Origin: Lachnospiraceae bacterium
GTDB lineage: Bacteria; Bacillota; Clostridia; Lachnospirales; Lachnospiraceae
Direction: 5' to 3'
DNA length: 64,000 bases
NCBI GenBank assembly: GCA_014804795.1
Contig: JAAUZC010000012.1
Coordinates: 69,076-133,075 of the forward strand
The translations under genes were made by a program, and so were the position numbers. Shown here in pieces: positions 61,557-64,000 of the stretch. Positions within the stretch are counted from its first letter, which is position 1. Each line of letters opens with the position of its first letter. A model generated the notes under the pieces. The model searched no databases. It saw nothing but the letters and a program-made list of their open reading frames with translations, and had not been told where the DNA came from.

Positions 61557-61745
61557 ATGGCTAACACAATGGAGCGTCTTATGGTATCGATTCCCGCAGA
61601 GGTGAAAAACGAAATTGATGCTGTAAAGCAGAGAGAGTTCTACGATAAGCCCTATGCGGAATTGTATAGGCAGATTATTCGTTTGGGACTCGACAAAATG
61701 AGGGAAGTAGAGACAAAAGGAAATCAGTGCGAAATGGCGTCCTAA
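61557..61745 (+). CDS. Ribbon-helix-helix regulator, probably autorepressed
   Basis: 62 residues: strand ERLMVSIPAEVKNEIDAVKQ, then YAELYRQIIRLGLDKMREVE, an Arc/CopG-type fold. SD AAAGGAGGTGA is a full match to the 16S tail. The promoter and two or three palindromic operators directly ahead suggest that this or the divergent RHH protein represses both genes. Such divergent pairs often govern copy number, transfer or lysogeny in mobile elements. Confidence 0.82.
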   Translation: MANTMERLMVSIPAEVKNEIDAVKQREFYDKPYAELYRQIIRLGLDKMREVETKGNQCEMAS

Positions 61746-61802
61746 AACGCCCTATCCACCACGAAGTTGGAATACCCACTAAAAGAGGAAAGGGGTGAGG
61801 GA

Positions 61803-61970
61803 ATGGGAAAGAAAAAACATAAATGGACGGTAGAAGAAGAATTGCTCCACAAACAGTTACAGTTACTTGCGGAGCAATCTAAATCTAAAATTTGTTCGCC
61901 ACATGAACTTGCAGAGCTTTCAGAACAGATGGTCACTATTTATTTCGTTCTGAATATTCAATGTTTTTGA
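61803..61970 (+). CDS. Hypothetical small protein
   Basis: 55 residues, basic start (MGKKKHKWTVEEELLHKQLQ) then an amphipathic helix (LLAEQSKSKICSPHELAELS). Unknown family. ATG at 61803 after GGAAAGGGGTGAGGGA. Its 3' end overlaps the convergent gene at 61936-62094. Confidence 0.55.
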   Translation: MGKKKHKWTVEEELLHKQLQLLAEQSKSKICSPHELAELSEQMVTIYFVLNIQCF

Positions 61971-62094
61971 GAACGTAGTTGTATAAATCAGTGACTATTT
62001 GCTCGACATCATATTTTCCTTCATTACCAGCTTTATGAAGTGCATCTTTATATGATAATTTAACAAGTTCTAGAGCGATTTCGTCTTTTGACAT
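61936..62094 (-). CDS. Hypothetical small protein
   Basis: 52 residues, acidic and helical (MSKDEIALELVKLSYKDALH, YDVEQIVTDLYNYVLKNIEY). Unknown family. The ATG at 62094 has AAAGGAG 11 bases ahead. Its promoter-leader (62095-62175) is repeated almost exactly in front of the gene at 62363-62587. Confidence 0.65.
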   Translation of the reverse strand: MSKDEIALELVKLSYKDALHKAGNEGKYDVEQIVTDLYNYVLKNIEYSERNK

Positions 62095-62103
62095 TAAGGT
62101 ATG

Positions 62104-62140
62104 CTCCTTTCTTTTGTACTCGGCTCTGGCAGGAGCCTGT
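62104..62140 (-). repeat. Duplicated leader with hairpin, copy 1
   Basis: On the plus strand CTCCTTTCTTTTGTACTCGG and CTCTGGCAGGAGCCTGTA; the same sequence with two changes recurs at about 62596-62632. On the minus strand it holds the hairpin GGCTC-CTGCCA-GAGCC followed by the SD AAAGGAG. Confidence 0.75.
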
Positions 62141-62146
62141 AAGGAA

Positions 62147-62175
62147 AGTATAGGGGAAAAAGGCATAAATGGCAA
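62147..62175 (-). promoter_or_regulatory. Leftward promoter of the 61936-62094 gene
   Basis: Minus strand TTGCCA (62175-62170), 17 bases, TATACT (62152-62147). The start would be close to the hairpin leader. Confidence 0.65.
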
Positions 62176-62222
62176 GGAAGTTGCTGAATGAAAAATAGAA
62201 TGGAAGGGGGTGAGGGAGAGCC

Positions 62223-62366
62223 ATGTTGTCTATGCCAATAGAGGTAGTTGTAAAAATAAAATCTTTTGGAGACATAGAAGAGGTGTTAAACAAATTTGAA
62301 GAAATCAAAAAGGCCAATCCCAAGAAAGTAATTAAGATGACCATAGAGATTGACCTTATTGATTAG
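62223..62366 (+). CDS. Tiny protein (47 residues)
   Basis: 47 residues, MLSMPIEVVVKIKSFGDIEE then VLNKFEEIKKANPKKVIKMT, IEIDLID: beta-helix-beta pattern with strong hydrophobic alternation, so probably folded. SD GGGGGTGAGGGAG is 6-8 bases ahead. Its stop overlaps the convergent gene at 62363 by four bases. Unknown family. Confidence 0.6.
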   Translation: MLSMPIEVVVKIKSFGDIEEVLNKFEEIKKANPKKVIKMTIEIDLID

Positions 62367-62587
62367 TTCTCCTGCTTCAAGACATCAATTACCATCAGGT
62401 TAGTACCTGAAACGGTAAAGCATCCATTGGCAGTATACAAGTACGTTGTCTTTAAAGGGAGCTGAGTTGTGAGGATGGAATCGCCAGATACTTCCTTTAG
62501 ATTGCTTGGGGTTTGAATCATAATTTTGTTGACGCCCTTGATATCATAAGTATTGCCGTCTGAATAAACAAAATGAAAATCAAACAT
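62363..62587 (-). CDS. Hypothetical small beta-rich protein
   Basis: 74 residues, mainly beta (MFDFHFVYSDGNTYDIKGVN, KIMIQTPSNLKEVSGDSILT, CFTVSGTNLMVIDVLKQEN). Unknown family. The ATG at 62587 is best spaced from AAAGGAG; an ATG two codons upstream is too close. Shares promoter and leader with the 61936-62094 gene. Confidence 0.65.
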   Translation of the reverse strand: MFDFHFVYSDGNTYDIKGVNKIMIQTPSNLKEVSGDSILTTQLPLKTTYLYTANGCFTVSGTNLMVIDVLKQEN

Positions 62588-62595
62588 TGTCATTC

Positions 62596-62632
62596 TCCTT
62601 TCTTCCGTACTCGGCTCTGGCAGGAGCCTGTA
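62596..62632 (-). repeat. Duplicated leader with hairpin, copy 2
   Basis: Second copy of the leader at 62104-62140, including GGCTC/GAGCC hairpin and AAAGGAG, ahead of the gene at 62363-62587. Confidence 0.75.
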
Positions 62633-62637
62633 CCAAT

Positions 62638-62666
62638 AGTATAGGAGAAAAAGAAAATTAGGACAA
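62638..62666 (-). promoter_or_regulatory. Leftward promoter of the 62363-62587 gene
   Basis: Minus strand TTGTCC (62666-62661), 17 bases, TATACT (62643-62638), at the same distance from the duplicated leader as the promoter at 62147-62175. Confidence 0.6.
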
Positions 62667-62695
62667 TATGGAATTTGCAGAACAGGGAGAAAGGG

Positions 62696-62761
62696 GTGAA
62701 AATAATAGGGATCATTATAGTTCTCTTATTATTTTGGATATATATTTTGGCAAAGCACTAA
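62696..62761 (+). CDS. Tiny membrane peptide (21 residues)
   Basis: GTG start with GGGAGAAAGGG directly before it; product VKIIGIIIVLLLFWIYILAK plus His, a single hydrophobic helix. It resembles the many one-helix peptides of phages and plasmids (toxin- or holin-like in size), but sequence this short cannot prove translation. The reading frame ends inside a hairpin (62751-62768). Confidence 0.35.
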   Translation: MKIIGIIIVLLLFWIYILAKH

Positions 62762-62794
62762 TGCTTTGAAATATATGAGAAAAGATATATCCAA
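62734..62794. repeat. Nested inverted repeats (possible origin-type structure)
   Basis: Outer arms TTGGATATAT (62734-62743) and ATATATCCAA (62785-62794) are perfect 10-base complements; an inner perfect stem CAAAGCA-CTAA-TGCTTTG sits at 62751-62768. No T-run follows. Such nested hairpins can be single- or double-strand origins of rolling-circle replicons; unproven here. Confidence 0.5.
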
Positions 62795-62858
62795 AAACTA
62801 ATAAAAGAATTTGGTAGTAAATTGAGTATCTTGTTTGGAGGAGGGGGTGAAAAAGGAC

Positions 62859-63023
62859 ATGAAAGAACCAAACAGCAAATCAAAGCAGTGCGTAGATTTG
62901 ACAGATGGCAAAGGAAACGTTATGGAATCTGCCGGAAGCAAGGAAGACCGGGGGAAAGGATTTATCCGGATCATGGGAGCATATTGCGGGAAACTTAAAA
63001 CTGCGATAACAGAAAACAGATAA
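62859..63023 (+). CDS. Hypothetical small protein
   Basis: 54 residues (MKEPNSKSKQCVDLTDGKGN, VMESAGSKEDRGKGFIRIMG, AYCGKLKTAITENR), hydrophilic, no family. The ATG at 62859 lies 8 bases after GGAGGAGGGGGTGA; a GTG at 62847 is inside that SD. A GC-rich hairpin CCCGG-CGGT..ACC-CCGGG follows at 63032-63058. Confidence 0.55.
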   Translation: MKEPNSKSKQCVDLTDGKGNVMESAGSKEDRGKGFIRIMGAYCGKLKTAITENR

Positions 63024-63175
63024 TCAAAAGTCCCGGCGGTACGGGCATACCAACCGGGGCAAAACAAAATTCTTAACAAATTCAATATAGCATTTCTTAT
63101 ACAGAAAAGCAAATGAATTTTGGAAAGATGTACATGCAGTAGTACATAGGATTTACAAAAAGGAAAGGTGCAGGC

Positions 63176-63331
63176 ATGAAAAAACAAAATACAATTGAGT
63201 GCACCGTTGAGTTTACAGAGGGTGCGACAGAGAGAATCACAGATGCCTTTGTAGATCTATATTATCAGATAGAGCGTGGGATTTATAAGGGACCGTTGCT
63301 CCCTAAAGAGACAACAGATGAAACCGCATAA
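63176..63331 (+). CDS. Tiny protein (51 residues)
   Basis: 51 residues, MKKQNTIECTVEFTEGATER then ITDAFVDLYYQIERGIYKGP, LLPKETTDETA: strand-helix pattern of a small folded protein. SD AAGGAAAGGTG is 6 bases ahead. Unknown family; small proteins of this look are common ahead of replication genes of integrative elements. Confidence 0.65.
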   Translation: MKKQNTIECTVEFTEGATERITDAFVDLYYQIERGIYKGPLLPKETTDETA

Positions 63332-63341
63332 GCGGTTAAGA

Positions 63342-63373
63342 GTGGACAAGCCTTAAGGAGCTGTGGACAAGCC
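63342..63373 (+). repeat. Two direct repeats spaced 21 bases
   Basis: GTGGACAAGCC at 63342-63352 and 63363-63373; start-to-start distance 21 bases, two helical turns, so one protein could bind both on the same face. They lie in the short gap before the 63397 gene. Confidence 0.6.
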
Positions 63374-63396
63374 ATCTTTAAGAAAGGAGCGGAGAG

Positions 63397-63600
63397 ATGA
63401 AGCTAAAAGAAGTAAGCCAGCTGGTGGTAGGAGAGGTGTCATTATATGAAGAGGCGGAAAAGGGATCTGAATGCAATTTTCGCGACATTTTTGCAGGGGA
63501 TTGCGGTGACATTCCAGAAGAGATGCTGGAAAGGGAAATCGTCATAATGAGCGCATCCACAAATGGCAGAATGTTGGATATTAAACTGAAAAAACAATAA
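63397..63600 (+). CDS. Small element protein upstream of replication gene
   Basis: 67 residues: KEVSQLVVGEVSLYEEAEKG, NFRDIFAGDCGDIPEEMLER, EIVIMSASTNGRMLDIKLKK. The pattern (short beta sheet ending in IVIMSA...LDIKLK) is one I associate with small proteins beside Rep genes in firmicute elements, but I cannot name the family. SD AAAGGAGCGGAG is just ahead of the ATG. Confidence 0.7.
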   Translation: MKLKEVSQLVVGEVSLYEEAEKGSECNFRDIFAGDCGDIPEEMLEREIVIMSASTNGRMLDIKLKKQ

Positions 63601-63603
63601 AAC

Positions 63604-63716
63604 AGCCGGCGTTCCCGCGCCGGCCATGGACCAAAGTCCGTATCAAAAACCCTATTAAAAGTATACGGCAAAAGGTCCGGAATGTCAAGGAAAAAGCGGG
63701 TTTTCAGCCCGCTTTT
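63604..63716 (+). terminator. Hairpin and terminator before the Rep-like gene
   Basis: Hairpin GCCGGCG-TTCCCG-CGCCGGC at 63604-63623, directly after the 63397 gene, and a second AAAAGCGGG/CCCGCTTTT at 63692-63716 with T-run, a good intrinsic terminator. The Rep-like gene would then need its own promoter or antitermination. Confidence 0.7.
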
Positions 63717-63759
63717 GTAGCTCTATTAGAATATTAAACTTAGGACAGGAGGGACTGGA

Positions 63760-64000
63760 TTGTTTGCAATAGACAGCTATTATCTCATCAATCATATAGA
63801 ACATGAGTATAAGTATCCGGGAAGGTATGGAGCGAGAGGTGAGAAGCGGAAGAAAAAGAAGAAAGCCACACCGGAGCAGGTGGCAAAGCAGAATCAGTAT
63901 AACCGGGAAGTAAGGATCAGGCGTCTGCTTCGGAATAATTTCTATCCGGGTGATTACTGGGTGACGTTGAAATATAAGAGCGGTGCGAGGAAGTGTATGG
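63760..64000 (+). CDS. Rolling-circle replication initiator-like protein, 3'-truncated by window
   Basis: Starts with TTG (63760) after AGGAGG at proper spacing; 80 codons are visible and the frame is open at the window edge. After a tyrosine-rich start (FAIDSYYLINHIEHEYKYPG) and a very basic stretch (GEKRKKKKKATPEQVAKQN) comes RRLLRNNFYPGDYWVTLKYK, SGARKCM. The pattern N-F-x-PGDxxVTLxY is that of the first conserved block of HUH-type Rep proteins found in firmicute phages, plasmids and integrated elements. The metal-binding HUH block and catalytic Tyr would be beyond the window. Confidence 0.65.
   Translation, partial: MFAIDSYYLINHIEHEYKYPGRYGARGEKRKKKKKATPEQVAKQNQYNREVRIRRLLRNNFYPGDYWVTLKYKSGARKCM

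Larger units (their letters stand above)
55030..64000. mobile_element. Integrated element with serine recombinase, right end beyond window
   Basis: Begins inside the M23 gene with the recombinase gene facing the junction, the common layout of serine-integrase prophages and integrative elements. Contents seen: recombinase, Bro-N-like protein, a membrane coiled-coil protein, YbjQ-like protein, four XRE-type regulators or remnants, two ribbon-helix-helix proteins, at least nine tiny genes and the start of a rolling-circle-type replication gene. It is more AT-rich than the cobalamin region, with very strong SD sequences. No capsid, portal, tail, relaxase or T4SS gene is in view, so phage versus plasmid-like nature is undecided. 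Confidence 0.8.

Overview
The window looks like a chromosomal segment of an anaerobic, Gram-positive member of the Clostridia, most probably Lachnospiraceae. The evidence is strong AGGAGG-type ribosome binding sites, Clostridia-typical families (a long ClpX-like ATPase, Csp-like subtilase, DUF6033-like protein, YunG-like protein, M23 peptidase with a long N-terminal region), a complete-looking anaerobic (cobalt-early) cobalamin route and lipoproteins instead of periplasmic proteins. No rRNA, tRNA or CRISPR array was seen. The genus is not determined.

Layout. 1-4.8 kb: end of an envelope/exopolysaccharide locus (5'-truncated sugar-phosphate transferase, LCP ligase, family 2 glycosyltransferase, membrane HtrA protease). 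4.9-10.1 kb: ClpX-like unfoldase, XRE membrane regulator, short-chain dehydrogenase and a convergent SGNH hydrolase. 10.2-18.7 kb: surface locus with an exported membrane protein, a 1780-residue thioester/CnaB adhesin and a Csp-like subtilase. 18.9-24.5 kb: zinc-ribbon membrane protein, LspA-like peptidase, carbamate kinase, OFA-type MFS transporter, MetN-MetI transporter. 25.6-47.1 kb: about 21 kb of co-directional vitamin B12 genes behind a consensus promoter, cobalamin riboswitch and terminator. They start with surface lipoproteins (a lipid-anchored CbiK-type chelatase, a two-domain lipoprotein, a BtuF-like binding protein) and BtuCD, then cover corrin ring synthesis (cbiA,C,D,E,F,G,H,J,T) and nucleotide loop assembly (cobQ,T,U,S,C, cbiB, cobD). 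CbiL (C20 methylation), a cytosolic chelatase, the steps to precorrin-2 and an adenosyltransferase are not in the window. 47.2-54.2 kb: mnmA, a VWA protein, small families, a decayed MFS gene, apbE and a DUF6033-like protein.

At about 55.03 kb an M23 peptidase gene is cut in mid-domain, and a large serine recombinase gene, pointing towards the break, starts an integrated element that runs off the right end. Its visible 9 kb hold a Bro-N/antirepressor-like protein, several XRE and ribbon-helix-helix regulators with readable operators, many tiny genes with very strong SD sequences (several too short for routine gene finding), duplicated promoter-leader cassettes, and at the edge the start of a protein resembling rolling-circle replication initiators. 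It may be an integrative rolling-circle (phage-like or plasmid-like) element; structural or conjugation genes would lie beyond the window.
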